A DNA stretch of 64,000 nt, taken from positions 63,450-127,449 of the forward strand of contig NZ_LMIJ01000047.1 in the NCBI RefSeq assembly GCF_001428665.1, read 5' to 3'. A model generated the notes under the pieces. That model saw only the letters and a list, made by a program, of their open reading frames with translations, was not told the origin of the DNA and did no database searches. The translations under genes were made by a program, and so were the position numbers. The DNA comes from Acidovorax sp. Root219. GTDB taxonomy: Bacteria > Pseudomonadota > Gammaproteobacteria > Burkholderiales > Burkholderiaceae_C. Every line of letters starts with the position of its first letter. Position 1 is the first letter of the stretch. Positions 17,292 to 28,589 of this stretch are shown piece after piece.

Positions 17292-18206
17292 TCAGGCGAC
17301 CGACTGGTACTCGGTGGGGCGCGTGTCCAGCGCCTTCTTCACGACGCGCTCGATGAAGGCGCGCTCCTCGCCGATCAGCGGCAGGCGCGGGCGGCGCATG
17401 TGCTCGGTGCCCACGCCCACCAGCACGTCGATGAGCTTGAGGTTCTGCACCAGCTTGGTCGATACATCGAGGTGCAGCATCGGCGTCATCCACTGGTACA
17501 GCTTGAGCGCTTCGGCAAAGCGGCCGGCCTTCATCAGGTCGTACAGCGCCACGGTCTCGCGCGGGAAGGCGCATCCCACGCCGGCCAGCAGGCCGTCGCA
17601 GCCCAGGGCCAGACCTTCGTAGGCCAGGTCGTCCACCCCCAGGAAGAGCTGGTAGCGATCGCCCACGGTGTTGCGCAGGTCGGTGATGCGGCGGATGTTG
17701 TCCGTGCTCTCCTTGATGGCGGCGATCCACTCGCAGTCGGCCAGTTCCAGCATGTGCTCGGGCTTCAGGTCCACGCGGTAGGCCACGGGGTTGTTGTAGA
17801 CCATGAGCGGCTTCTGTGCCACCTTGGCCATGGCGCGCACATTGGCCATGGCTTCGCGCGCATCGGCCACGTAGATCACCGAGGGCATCACCATGTAGCC
17901 GGCCACGCCCAGCTTGTTGCCGCCATCGATGTAGCGCAGCGCCTCGCGGGTGCTGGTCTCCGAGACGTTGGCCAGCACGGGCACGCGGCCATCGGCGGCG
18001 TCGAGCGCGATCTTGGCGACCTGCAGCTTTTCTTCCAGCGTGAGGGTGCTGGCCTCGCCCAGCGAGCCGCAGGTCACCAGGCCGTGGATGCCGTTGCGGA
18101 TCTGGAAGTCGATGTGGCGCGCCGTGCCTTCGGCATCGATGCTCTCGTCGGCGTGGAACTTGGTGGTGATGGCGGGGAAGATGCCTTGCCAGCGGGGATT
18201 GCTCAT
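17292..18206 (-). CDS. Dihydrodipicolinate synthase family protein, probable pyrroline-4-hydroxy-2-carboxylate deaminase
   Basis: Class I aldolase-fold protein of 304 residues. The Schiff-base lysine is K165 in WIAAIKESTDN and the catalytic tyrosine is Y137 in LMVYNNP; the pyruvate-carboxylate motif GSLGEAS lies near residues 47-53. In hydroxyproline degradation a member of this family (LhpC type) deaminates 1-pyrroline-4-hydroxy-2-carboxylate to alpha-ketoglutarate semialdehyde. The gene is first in the minus-strand block with the epimerase and dehydrogenase genes, which is why this role is preferred to DapA, a housekeeping gene that would not lie here. Sialic-acid lyase-like or KDG activities are less likely alternatives. 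Confidence 0.87.
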   Translation of the reverse strand: MSNPRWQGIFPAITTKFHADESIDAEGTARHIDFQIRNGIHGLVTCGSLGEASTLTLEEKLQVAKIALDAADGRVPVLANVSETSTREALRYIDGGNKLGVAGYMVMPSVIYVADAREAMANVRAMAKVAQKPLMVYNNPVAYRVDLKPEHMLELADCEWIAAIKESTDNIRRITDLRNTVGDRYQLFLGVDDLAYEGLALGCDGLLAGVGCAFPRETVALYDLMKAGRFAEALKLYQWMTPMLHLDVSTKLVQNLKLIDVLVGVGTEHMRRPRLPLIGEERAFIERVVKKALDTRPTEYQSVA

Positions 18207-18287
18207 GGGGTGAACTCCTGGGGAAGAAAGAAGGAACGAAGGGGGTGAAGGAAAGCAGTGGCTGGGATGAATCGGTGTCGTTGGTAA

Positions 18288-18306
18288 ATATATTAAGAAA
18301 ATATTT
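18288..18306 (-). promoter_or_regulatory. AT-rich 19-nt element upstream of the hydroxyproline operon
   Basis: Read on the minus strand this is AAATATTTTCTTAATATAT, differing at one base from the element at 12302-12320. It is 82 nt upstream of the deaminase start, inside an AT-rich patch (about 18283-18320) that contrasts with the surrounding GC-rich DNA. A promoter and operator for the first transcription unit of the block is the simplest reading. Confidence 0.55.
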
Positions 18307-18320
18307 GAAATATCTTGTGA

Positions 18321-18685
18321 GGGTATTTAGCAGCTTGCGTGCCAGCCGAATTTGCGCTTGGATGGGCTGCATCCGGGCGTTCGGGGGCTGAAGAAGCCTG
18401 CCAGGGGGCCTTCGTGCATCGTTGTTGGGCGCTGGGCACCGCAACGGGGCATGACTTTGGTGCGGGGCGGATGCGAAGGGATCCCAGACCCGCAACGCCC
18501 TTGCGATGCTGCTTCGAGGCCCTTGCCAGCCGCGTTCGGGACAGTCAAGTGCAGTGTCTCTAGAGGCCGCAAGCCGTTTCAGCTTGCTGCCTCGATAGAA
18601 TCTGTGGTTATCTCCAAAAATGGGGTTGCCGCGCCCTGCGCGAGCGGCCCACCATTCGTTCCAGGCCCGTTGCCCCTTTTCGCCC
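18321..18685. other. Intergenic region between the hydroxyproline block and alaS
   Basis: Together with the AT-rich patch this is the only gap above 300 bp in the window (18207-18685). I see no convincing coding frame, tRNA or repeat here. A weak plus-strand -10 candidate TAGAAT lies at 18596-18601, about 85 nt before the alaS start, without a good -35. The rest appears to be untranslated leader and spacer. Confidence 0.4.
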
Positions 18686-21319
<2,634 letters not shown>

Positions 21320-21341
21320 TTTGCCACGGCAGGTACACCCG

Positions 21342-22280
21342 ATGGACCTGCCTGGACTGATCCCCAAACCGGGCCGCTGCCTGCTCGCCATGGCTTTGGG
21401 GCTATGGATGGCCTGTGCCGCAGGCGCCCCGTCGGATGCTGTGGAGCGCGTGCAGTTCCAGGCGCCTGCCGGTGAGTCGGGTGGCACGGTGACCCTGCAG
21501 GCCTGGTGGTACCGTCCGCCCGCCGCATTGGCCCCGGCCACCGGCAAGGACACCAGGCCCCTGCCTGCCGTGGTCATGCTGCACGGCTGTGGCGGCATGC
21601 TCAACCGGCGCGGCCAGCCGGCAGAGCGCATGCGCGAGTATTCGGACCTGCTCAACCAGCAGGGCTGGCATGCCCTGGCCGTGGATTCGCTGACACCGCG
21701 CGGCGAAAAGGAGCTGTGCACCCAGCGCGTGGGCACGCGCAAGATCAACCAGAACGACCGCCGCCGCGATGCGCTGGCCGCCCTGCAGTGGCTGGCCGCC
21801 CAGCCGGGCGTGGACGGCCAGCGGCTGGCGCTGCTGGGCTGGTCGCACGGCGGCAGTGCCGTGCTGGCCGCCAGCAACCTGCGCCATGCTGACGTGGCGG
21901 CGGCGAAGGTGCTGCCCCGCCTTGCCGTGGCGTTCTACCCCGGCTGTGGCTCCGACCTGCGCGGCGGCTATAGGCCGTCCGCCGACACGCTGATGCTCGT
22001 CGGCAAGGCGGACGACTGGACCCCTGCCGCACCCTGCCAGGCCCTGGCGGCGCCGCGCGGCACACCACGCGACGACATCCCGGGCAGCCGCGAGGTGCGG
22101 GTGGTGGCCTACGAGGGCGCCTACCATGGCTTCGATGGCACCGTGCCCTTGCGCCTGCGCACCGACGTGCCCAACGGCGTGTACCCGGGGCAGGGCGTGC
22201 ATGTGGGTGGCCACCCGGTGGCGCGCGAGCAGTCGCGCAAGGAGTTGCTGGCCGCCCTGGGCAAGGCGTTCAACCGCTGA
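21342..22280 (+). CDS. Secreted dienelactone hydrolase-family protein (alpha/beta hydrolase)
   Basis: Protein of 312 residues with a probable signal peptide (CLLAMALGLWMACAAGAPSD, about residues 12-30). The core shows VVMLHGCGGMLNRRGQ with the oxyanion region, a nucleophile elbow at LGWSHGGSAVLAAS (the serine in GWSHGG), an acid in MLVGKADDWTPAAPC and a late histidine in GAYHGFDG. That is the alpha/beta hydrolase triad of dienelactone hydrolase-like proteins. It lies 22 bp downstream of alaS on the same strand; substrate is unknown. An export signal makes an envelope esterase more likely than a cytosolic chloroaromatic enzyme. Confidence 0.82.
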   Translation: MDLPGLIPKPGRCLLAMALGLWMACAAGAPSDAVERVQFQAPAGESGGTVTLQAWWYRPPAALAPATGKDTRPLPAVVMLHGCGGMLNRRGQPAERMREYSDLLNQQGWHALAVDSLTPRGEKELCTQRVGTRKINQNDRRRDALAALQWLAAQPGVDGQRLALLGWSHGGSAVLAASNLRHADVAAAKVLPRLAVAFYPGCGSDLRGGYRPSADTLMLVGKADDWTPAAPCQALAAPRGTPRDDIPGSREVRVVAYEGAYHGFDGTVPLRLRTDVPNGVYPGQGVHVGGHPVAREQSRKELLAALGKAFNR

Positions 22281-22313
22281 CCTGCAGAAGGCCTGCGGTA
22301 GGCCCTCGGCGGG

Positions 22314-23357
22314 TCAGAACAGCTCTACATCGTCGTTGGAGACCTTGGCCGTGAGGTGCCCGCCGGCAATCAGGTCTTCGTAGAAGCAGACCTGGTTGCG
22401 GCCGTGCTCCTTGGCGTAGTAGAGCGCCTGATCGGCCTGGCCCAGGATTTCGACCGGGGAGCCACGCGAGGTGCCGACGAAACCCAGGCTCACCGTCACG
22501 CGGCCCACCTGCGGAAAGTCGTACTCCTGCACGGTCTCGCGGAAGCGGTTGAACACCTTGTGCGCCCGTGCCAGCGTGATGTTGCGCAGCAGCACCACGA
22601 ACTCCTCGCCACCAAAGCGGAAAATGCGGTCGTGAGAGCGGAACGAGGTGCGCAGGATGTTGGCGATCAGGATCAGCACCTCATCGCCGTAGAGGTGGCC
22701 GAAGCGGTCGTTGACCAGTTTGAAGTGGTCGATGTCCACCACGGCCAGCCAGTTCTGCGCGGGCTCGCTTTCGGAGGCCACTTCTTCGGTGACCAGCGCT
22801 TCGGCGCTTTGCGGGCGGTTGCTGCTCAGGCCGCTGGCGGTGCGGGAGAACTGCTCGTCGAAGGTCTTGCGGTTGAACAGGCCGGTCAGCGCGTCGCGTT
22901 CGCTGTAGTCCAGCAGGTTCTGGTAGTTCTGGTAGACCAGGAACACGCCCTTGATGACTTCGAGCTTGTGGGCCGAGAACGGGCGCGACTGCGTGATCTC
23001 CAGGCAGGTGCTGACCTTCTCGTGCATCCATACCGGCAGCCACAGCGTATGGCGCCCGGGGCGGTGCGAAAGCGCGCTGTTGCCCTGGCTCTTCACGCAT
23101 TCGCACAGCTCGGGGTACTGCTCCAGCAGTTCGCGCCGGGGGTCGGCGGCAGCCTCGGAGTCGGTGGAGACCAGTTGCCCGTCCTCCACCCAGGTGCGTG
23201 GGCGCACATGGGCCACGCCCTTGTCTGTGAACAGCTCCAGCGCCCGGACCGCCTTGATGCCGCTGAGTTTTTGCAGGGTGGAGAGCACCGACACCTCCAG
23301 CCGCAGGTGGTCGCGGTGGCCGGTCATTTCAACCAGGTGTTGCAGGATGGGCTTCAT
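22314..23357 (-). CDS. Diguanylate cyclase with N-terminal GAF-like sensor region
   Basis: Soluble protein of 347 residues making cyclic di-GMP. Residues ~1-165 form an uncharacterised sensor segment with GAF-like helices; the GGDEF domain follows from ~170 (ERDALTGLFNRKTFDEQF). The active-site loop reads GGEEF in RIFRFGGEEFVVLLRN, with the inhibitory RxxD motif (RSHD) five residues before it, so product inhibition is expected. The insertion between the first motif and DIDHFKLVNDRFGHLYGDE is longer than usual (about 35 residues, Ser/Glu rich). It is 36 bp downstream of trmB and may be cotranscribed. Confidence 0.92.
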   Translation of the reverse strand: MKPILQHLVEMTGHRDHLRLEVSVLSTLQKLSGIKAVRALELFTDKGVAHVRPRTWVEDGQLVSTDSEAAADPRRELLEQYPELCECVKSQGNSALSHRPGRHTLWLPVWMHEKVSTCLEITQSRPFSAHKLEVIKGVFLVYQNYQNLLDYSERDALTGLFNRKTFDEQFSRTASGLSSNRPQSAEALVTEEVASESEPAQNWLAVVDIDHFKLVNDRFGHLYGDEVLILIANILRTSFRSHDRIFRFGGEEFVVLLRNITLARAHKVFNRFRETVQEYDFPQVGRVTVSLGFVGTSRGSPVEILGQADQALYYAKEHGRNQVCFYEDLIAGGHLTAKVSNDDVELF

Positions 23358-23393
23358 AGGCGCGGTGATGGCGGTCGTCCGGTGGAGGGGGCG

Positions 23394-24158
23394 CTAATTG
23401 CGCCGCACAAACACAATATCCCACACGCCATGCCCGAGGCGCAGGCCGCGGTTCTCGAACTTGGTCAGTGGGCGGTAGTCCGGCTGCGGCGCAAAGCCGT
23501 CGGCGGTGTTGGCCAGCAGGGGCTCGGCACCCAGCACCTGCAGCATCTGTTCGGCGTAGGGTTGCCAGTCGGTGGCGCAGTGCAGATAGCCGCCAGGCTT
23601 GAGCCGGGCGGCCAGCTTGGCGACCAGCGGCGACTGGATCAGCCGGCGCTTGTTGTGCTTGGTCTTGTGCCAGGGATCGGGAAAGAAGATGTGCACGCCA
23701 TCGAGGCTGGCCGGGGCCAGCATGTGGTCGATGACCTCGACGGCATCGTGCTGCAGGATGCGGATGTTGCCGATCTCCTGCTCGCCGATGCGCTTGAGCA
23801 GGGCACCCACGCCGGGCTCGTGCACCTCGCAGCACAGAAAGTTGTCATCGGGGCGCACGCGCGCAATATGGGCTGTGGCTTCACCCATGCCGAAGCCGAT
23901 CTCCAGGATCAGCGGGGCCGTGCGGCCGAAGGCGGCGGGGGCGTCGAGCGGGGCGGCGGTGTAGGGCAGCACGAAGCGTGGGCCCAGGTCTTCGAAGGCC
24001 TTGGCCTGGCCCGTGGTGGTGCGCCCGGCGCGGCGCACAAAGCTCTTGATGGTCTTGGGGTGGGCAACGCCAGCGGGCGCGGTGTTGCCGGCTTGGGGGG
24101 CCCTGGCGGCGGGTGCCGCACTGTCGGGGGCGGGGGAAAGGATTGGCAGTTCGGTCAC
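23394..24158 (-). CDS. trmB: tRNA (guanine-N7-)-methyltransferase
   Basis: SAM-dependent methyltransferase of 254 residues that makes m7G46 in tRNA. The SAM site reads [16 protein letters not shown], and the family signature [15 protein letters not shown] is intact. The start GTG at 24158 is favoured because it forms a GTGA overlap with the stop of gluQ (24155-24157), implying translational coupling. The first ~45 residues are Ala/Pro rich and poorly conserved. The pairing of trmB with gluQ places two tRNA-modification genes in one operon. Confidence 0.94.
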   Translation of the reverse strand: MTELPILSPAPDSAAPAARAPQAGNTAPAGVAHPKTIKSFVRRAGRTTTGQAKAFEDLGPRFVLPYTAAPLDAPAAFGRTAPLILEIGFGMGEATAHIARVRPDDNFLCCEVHEPGVGALLKRIGEQEIGNIRILQHDAVEVIDHMLAPASLDGVHIFFPDPWHKTKHNKRRLIQSPLVAKLAARLKPGGYLHCATDWQPYAEQMLQVLGAEPLLANTADGFAPQPDYRPLTKFENRGLRLGHGVWDIVFVRRN

Positions 24159-25096
24159 GATGGGCCATTGTAGTTTCTGAACCACGCATTGGCCCATTGC
24201 GCCAGCGCATCCCCCGTGCAAGTGTTGTGTGGATGTGCCAGCGCGGGCAGCCCCAGGGCCTGTGCCGCCTGGGCCAGCGCCTGCAGGGGATCGTGCAGGT
24301 CCAGGGCCTGGGCACCGTTCTGCTTGGAGAGTTTCTCCCCGTTGTCGCCACGGACCAGGGGGGTATGCAGGTACTGTGGCGTGGGCGCGCCGAGGGCGCG
24401 CTGCAGCAGGATCTGGCGCGGGGTGTTGTCGGCCAGATCCTCCCCTCGAACGATGTGGGTAATGCCCTGGGCCGCGTCATCCACCACCACGGCCAATTGA
24501 TAGGCCCACAGGCCGTCGGCGCGGCGCAGCACGAAGTCGCCGATCTCGGCCGCCACCTCTTGCTGCTGTTCACCCAGGCGCCTGTCGCTCCAGCGCGTGG
24601 GCAAGAGGCCGTCGGGCACCCGAAACCGCCAGGACCGGCCGCCCCGCCCATTCAGGCCATGGCGGCAGGTGCCAGGATAGGGCAGGGCTGCATGCCGCTC
24701 GCGCGCATGGCCGAGGGCGAGCTGCGCCTCCTCGATGTCCTTGCGCGAGCAGGCGCAGGGGTAGGCCGCGCCTTCGGCCACCAGGCGATCCAGTGCCTGC
24801 TGGTAGAAGGCACCGCGCGCGGACTGCCACAGCGGCGGCTCGTCGGGCACCAGGCCGCAGGCGGCCAACTGCTGCAGGATGATTTCGCCTGCACCCGGGA
24901 TGCAGCGCGGGGTGTCCACGTCCTCGATGCGCACCAGCCAGCGACCGCCACGCCCTCCGTTGAAGGCGCGGGCGTCGAGCCAACTGGCCAGGGCGGCCAC
25001 CAGAGAGCCTGCATGCAGGGGCCCTGTCGGCGACGGCGCAAAACGGCCGATGTAGCCGGACCCGGGGCCCTGCACAGGGTCCTCGCCTTCTTTCAT
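24155..25096 (-). CDS. gluQ: tRNA glutamyl-Q(34) synthetase
   Basis: GluRS paralogue of 313 residues lacking the anticodon-binding domain; it attaches glutamate to queuosine at position 34 of tRNA-Asp. Visible are the HIGH-like [20 protein letters not shown] near residue 15, zinc ligands in [10 protein letters not shown] and the later Y..C in CRHG, and a KLSKQNGA version of the KMSKS loop near residue 245. The start at 25096 overlaps the upstream oxidase stop as ATGA. A long open extension upstream of this start is antisense-like sequence inside the oxidase gene and not coding. Confidence 0.94.
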   Translation of the reverse strand: MKEGEDPVQGPGSGYIGRFAPSPTGPLHAGSLVAALASWLDARAFNGGRGGRWLVRIEDVDTPRCIPGAGEIILQQLAACGLVPDEPPLWQSARGAFYQQALDRLVAEGAAYPCACSRKDIEEAQLALGHARERHAALPYPGTCRHGLNGRGGRSWRFRVPDGLLPTRWSDRRLGEQQQEVAAEIGDFVLRRADGLWAYQLAVVVDDAAQGITHIVRGEDLADNTPRQILLQRALGAPTPQYLHTPLVRGDNGEKLSKQNGAQALDLHDPLQALAQAAQALGLPALAHPHNTCTGDALAQWANAWFRNYNGPS

Positions 25097-26250
25097 GCCA
25101 CGGCGAGTGCCAGCTCCAGTCCGGACACGAAGGCATCTTCCAGGCGGTGGCCCAGGCACCAGTCGCCGCAGGCACCCAGGCCCAGCTGGGCGTCCCACAG
25201 GTGGCTGCGGCCCAGGGGGTGGGTGGTCTGGGCATAGCGCCAGCGCTGGGTCTGGGCGTGCGCGGGTTGTGCACGGATGCCGGTCACCTCGGCAAAGGCC
25301 TTGATCAGCTTGGCCTGCACGCGCTCGGCGTCGTCTTCGAGGTGTTCGGCCGACCAGGCAGGGCTGGCCTGCACGGTCCAGCGCTCCACGCTGGGGCGGC
25401 CGGGCTTGGAGGATTCGCGCGCCAGCCAGGCAATGCGGTGGTGCGTGCTGCGTGCGGCATTCCACTGCGGGCCCAGGGTGGTCAGGCCCGGGCGCACGGC
25501 CTGCGGGTAGGCCAACATCAATGTCCAGCAGGGGGCGATGGCGACGCTGGACAGGGCCGCTGACAGGCTGCTGTCGATGGCCGAGGTGGACAGCAGGGCC
25601 TGCGCGGGCGTGGCCGGCTGGGCCAGCAGCACGGCGTCGAAGCCGGCGTACACGTGGTGGCCGCCGTCGGGCCCTTCGGTGCGCAGTTGCCAGCCAGGGG
25701 CGTTCAAGGCGTCATGCTCGATGCGCGTGACGCAGGTGTCGGTGATCAGCCGGCCGGCCTGGGCCAGCGGTTCGGCCCAGGTGGCCACCAGCGACTGCAT
25801 GCCGGGGCTGGCGACCCAGTGCGCTTCGCGCGTGGGCAGGCCGGCGGCGGTCACGCGGCCGGCAGCATCCAGCACGCGCACGGAATTGGCGCTCCAGCGC
25901 TTGCACACGCCGGGCACGGTGTCGATGGCGCGCGCAAAACGCGCATCGCGCACGGTGAAGTACTGCACGCCGGCGTCGAAGCCGCCAAAGGGTGAGTCGA
26001 CGGTGGTCGTGCGTCCGCCGGCGGCGGAGGATTTTTCGAAGACGGTGACCTGGTGGCCCGCCTGCACCAGGGTGCGGGCGCAGGCAATGCCGGCCATGCC
26101 GGCGCCGATGATGGCGAAATGCCGGGGTGGCTTGGCACTGCCGGCGGTTTTGCGGGTGGAGGGGGTTGTCGTCGTGGTCGCCGCCGCAGCAGCAGGGCTG
26201 GGTGCAGGGCGTCGGGGCCGTTTGGCAGGGCGAGAAACAGGTTTGCTCAT
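25093..26250 (-). CDS. Renalase-like FAD/NAD(P)-binding amine oxidase family protein
   Basis: Protein of 385 residues. A low-complexity Ala/Thr/Pro/Lys-rich leader (about 1-45) precedes the FAD fold [21 protein letters not shown] with the following E-K-S of the second strand, then [21 protein letters not shown], the motif typical of renalase-like oxidoreductases. The C-terminus, [20 protein letters not shown], is the second FAD-contact segment. Start at 26250 has an AAAGG ribosome site eight bases upstream. It is first in an overlapping operon with gluQ and trmB; a functional link to tRNA modification is not obvious. Confidence 0.85.
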   Translation of the reverse strand: MSKPVSRPAKRPRRPAPSPAAAAATTTTTPSTRKTAGSAKPPRHFAIIGAGMAGIACARTLVQAGHQVTVFEKSSAAGGRTTTVDSPFGGFDAGVQYFTVRDARFARAIDTVPGVCKRWSANSVRVLDAAGRVTAAGLPTREAHWVASPGMQSLVATWAEPLAQAGRLITDTCVTRIEHDALNAPGWQLRTEGPDGGHHVYAGFDAVLLAQPATPAQALLSTSAIDSSLSAALSSVAIAPCWTLMLAYPQAVRPGLTTLGPQWNAARSTHHRIAWLARESSKPGRPSVERWTVQASPAWSAEHLEDDAERVQAKLIKAFAEVTGIRAQPAHAQTQRWRYAQTTHPLGRSHLWDAQLGLGACGDWCLGHRLEDAFVSGLELALAVA

Positions 26251-26325
26251 GGGAGGCCTTTCGGGAACGGTTGGCAGGAAAACTCCGACACCGACCACTC
26301 TACACGCCCCACGCAGGGCTGCGCA

Positions 26326-27264
26326 TCAGAAATGATGGTGGTTTTCCAGCAGTGCGCGGCGTGTGGCGGGGCTTTGCAGCTGGTTGAGCCACCACTGCAG
26401 CGCGCGGCCGGGCGCGGTGAAGCCCGGGCCGCCCCAGGCGTAGTGGATGGGCACGCGGCGTTCGGGCCGCGCCACCTTGCGTGTCACCAGCCGCCCGGCT
26501 TCGAGGTAGGGGCGCACCATGGGCTCGGGCAAAAAGCCGCCGCCCAGCCCGCGCAACTGGGCGCGCACCTTGGCCTGCATGGTGTCCACCGTGAGCACGT
26601 CCTGCCCGCCCAGCAGGCCCATGGTGGCGCCGCCGCGCAGCGCCGAGTCGGCCACCGCCACGGCACGGTGCTGCAGCAGGGTGGCGTCGGTGATGGGCTC
26701 GGGCACCGATGCCAGTGCATGGTGCGGCGCCACGACGTAGATGAACAGCAGGTCGCCCAGCGTGGCCTGCTGCAGGCCCGCCACGCTGGATCCGGCAATG
26801 GTGACGCCGATGGCCAGGTCCGCCCGGCCCGAGGTCAGGGCCTCCAGCGTGCCGGTCATGATGCCGTCGCGCAGCTTCAGGCGGGTGGGGGGCGCCATGG
26901 CGTAGAAGGCATCCACCAGCTCCATCATGGTGTGCGGGGAAATGGCGCCATCGACCGAGATCGTGAGCTGCGGCTCCCAGCCCGTGGCCACGCGTCGCAC
27001 GCGGTGGGCCACGGCGTCGATGTCCTGCAGCAGCCGCGCGCCCTCGCGCAGCAGCTCCACGCCGGCCTCTGTGGGGCGGGCCTGGCGCGCGCTGCGGTCA
27101 AAGAGCAGCACGTCCAGCGCATCCTCGATCTGGCGCACGCGGTAGGTCAGCGCGCTTGGCACCAGGCCCAACTGGCGCGCTGCGGCCGCAAAGCTGCCGG
27201 CCTCGGCGATCACCTGCAGCATGGCCAGGCTGTCGGGGGTCAGCACATCGCGTGGGTTTTGCAT
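26326..27264 (-). CDS. LysR-family transcriptional regulator
   Basis: Regulator of 312 residues. The N-terminal winged helix reads LAMLQVIAEAGSFAAAARQLGLVPSALTYRVRQIEDAL (described in parts: helix-turn-helix near residues 20-45), followed by a LysR substrate-binding domain with the DLAIGV segment near 145. The start at 27264 was chosen over one seven codons upstream because it leaves the palindrome at 27280-27296 free. It is divergent from the pirin gene (start 27370), so it probably controls the pirin-DoxX-flavodoxin set; the inducer is unknown. Confidence 0.9.
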   Translation of the reverse strand: MQNPRDVLTPDSLAMLQVIAEAGSFAAAARQLGLVPSALTYRVRQIEDALDVLLFDRSARQARPTEAGVELLREGARLLQDIDAVAHRVRRVATGWEPQLTISVDGAISPHTMMELVDAFYAMAPPTRLKLRDGIMTGTLEALTSGRADLAIGVTIAGSSVAGLQQATLGDLLFIYVVAPHHALASVPEPITDATLLQHRAVAVADSALRGGATMGLLGGQDVLTVDTMQAKVRAQLRGLGGGFLPEPMVRPYLEAGRLVTRKVARPERRVPIHYAWGGPGFTAPGRALQWWLNQLQSPATRRALLENHHHF

Positions 27265-27279
27265 GGTGGTGCCATGGTA

Positions 27280-27296
27280 ATTCAATTTTTTTGAAT
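27280..27296. promoter_or_regulatory. LysR-type operator candidate ATTCAA-N5-TTGAAT
   Basis: A perfect 6-bp inverted repeat with a T5 centre sits in the 105-bp divergent space, 15 bp before the LysR gene start and 73 bp before the pirin start. It contains the T-N11-A pattern usual for LysR boxes. Binding by the adjacent regulator is inferred. Confidence 0.55.
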
Positions 27297-27369
27297 CATG
27301 CCATCAATGTGCCAGCGCCCGGAACAGGGAGCACAGGCCTAAAGTTGCGTCTTGAAAGGGCTACACACC

Positions 27370-28071
27370 ATGCTGACTGTTCGCAAATCCCAAGACCGCG
27401 GCTACGCCGACCATGGCTGGCTGCAGTCGCACCACAGCTTCTCGTTTGCTGGCTACCACGATCCCGAGCACATGGGTTTTGGCAACCTGCGCGTGATCAA
27501 CGAAGACCGCATCGCCGCAGGCATGGGCTTTGGCACCCATGGCCACCGCGACATGGAGATCATCAGCTACGTGCTGTCGGGGGAGTTGGCCCACAAGGAC
27601 AGCATGGGCAACATCAAGGGCATCCCGCCCGGCGACGTGCAGCGCATGAGCGCGGGCACGGGTGTGCAGCACAGCGAGTTCAACCATGCAGAGGGTCAGA
27701 CCACGCATTTTCTGCAGATCTGGCTGCTGCCCGACGTGCAGGGCATTGCACCCGGCTATGAGCAAAAGGCCTTTACCGATGCCGAAAAGCGCGGCACGCT
27801 CCGCCGGGTGGCCTCGCCCGACGGGGCCGACGGCTCCGTGACCGTGCACGCCGACGCCACGATCTACGCCGGCCTGTTCGACGGCGGTGAGTCGGCCACC
27901 CTGGCGCTCGACCCGGCCCGCAAGACCTATGTGCACCTGGTGCGTGGCGCGCTGCAGGTCAACGGGCAGGCGCTGTCGGCCGGTGATGCCGCGCTGATCG
28001 AGAAGGAAACGGCCCTGGCACTGACCGAAGGCCGCGATGCCGAAGTGCTGGTGTTCGATCTGGCCCCTTGA
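27370..28071 (+). CDS. Pirin family protein (YhhW-type bicupin)
   Basis: Cytosolic bicupin of 233 residues. The N-terminal cupin shows the metal-binding set HGHRDMEI and GVQHSEFNH, expected to hold Fe(II); HSFSFAGYHDP near residue 21 is the family's opening motif. E. coli YhhW-type members have quercetinase activity in vitro, but the physiological role of pirins is unsettled. The start at 27370 has a GAAAGG ribosome site about 13 bases upstream. A DoxX gene follows after 53 bp, and a second, longer pirin lies 1.3 kb downstream. Confidence 0.93.
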   Translation: MLTVRKSQDRGYADHGWLQSHHSFSFAGYHDPEHMGFGNLRVINEDRIAAGMGFGTHGHRDMEIISYVLSGELAHKDSMGNIKGIPPGDVQRMSAGTGVQHSEFNHAEGQTTHFLQIWLLPDVQGIAPGYEQKAFTDAEKRGTLRRVASPDGADGSVTVHADATIYAGLFDGGESATLALDPARKTYVHLVRGALQVNGQALSAGDAALIEKETALALTEGRDAEVLVFDLAP

Positions 28072-28124
28072 CCTAATTTTTTGTCCGCCCCCTGTTCTTT
28101 ACCTGTTACCTGAAGGAGTCCACC

Positions 28125-28538
28125 ATGTTCAATTCCCTGCAAAACCCCCTGGCCCTGGCTTCGCGCCTGCTGCTGGCTGCCCTGTTCCTGCCTGCCGGCA
28201 TCGGCAAGCTCACCGGCTTTGCCGGCACCGTGGGCTACATCGCCTCCGTGGGCCTGCCCATGCCCACCGTAGCGGCAGGCCTGGCCGCCGCCGTGGAAGT
28301 GCTGGGCGGCCTGGCGCTGGTCTTCGGCTTCGGTACCCGGTTTGCCGCACTGGCCCTGGCGTTCTTCACGCTGGTCGCCAGCTTCTTCTTCCATGCCTAC
28401 TGGGCACTGCCGGCCGACAAGCAGATGATGCAGCAGCTGATGTTCTTCAAGAACGTGGGCGTGACCGGCGGCCTGCTGGCCCTGGCGGCCTTCGGCGCCG
28501 GTGGCTGGAGCGTGGACGCACGCCGTTCTTCCAACTGA
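28125..28538 (+). CDS. DoxX family membrane protein
   Basis: Small inner-membrane protein of 137 residues with four hydrophobic helices (about 10-30, 45-68, 70-95, 105-125). The opening LASRLLLAALFLPAGIGKLTGF is the DoxX/YphA signature. It has a strong GAAGGAG ribosome site. Such proteins are often encoded beside pirins and flavodoxin-like oxidoreductases, as here, and are thought to act in redox or oxidative-stress functions; the exact role is unknown. Confidence 0.92.
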   Translation: MFNSLQNPLALASRLLLAALFLPAGIGKLTGFAGTVGYIASVGLPMPTVAAGLAAAVEVLGGLALVFGFGTRFAALALAFFTLVASFFFHAYWALPADKQMMQQLMFFKNVGVTGGLLALAAFGAGGWSVDARRSSN

Positions 28539-28589
28539 CGTCGCCATCCTGCGGCATGATGGCGTTTTAACGTTGCAAGGAACCGCCGC

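Noticed and set aside
12839-17356. A very long open frame on the plus strand (about 1500 codons) opposite the hydroxyproline genes
   Set aside because: It mirrors six well-supported minus-strand genes with recognisable motifs, and its translation is low-complexity Ala/Arg/Gly/His. Long antisense frames are common in GC-rich DNA with G/C third positions.
18321-18685. A possible tRNA or small RNA gene upstream of alaS
   Set aside because: I looked for a tRNA acceptor stem with CCA, a T-loop GTTCGANTC and a hairpin followed by a U-run, and found none on either strand.
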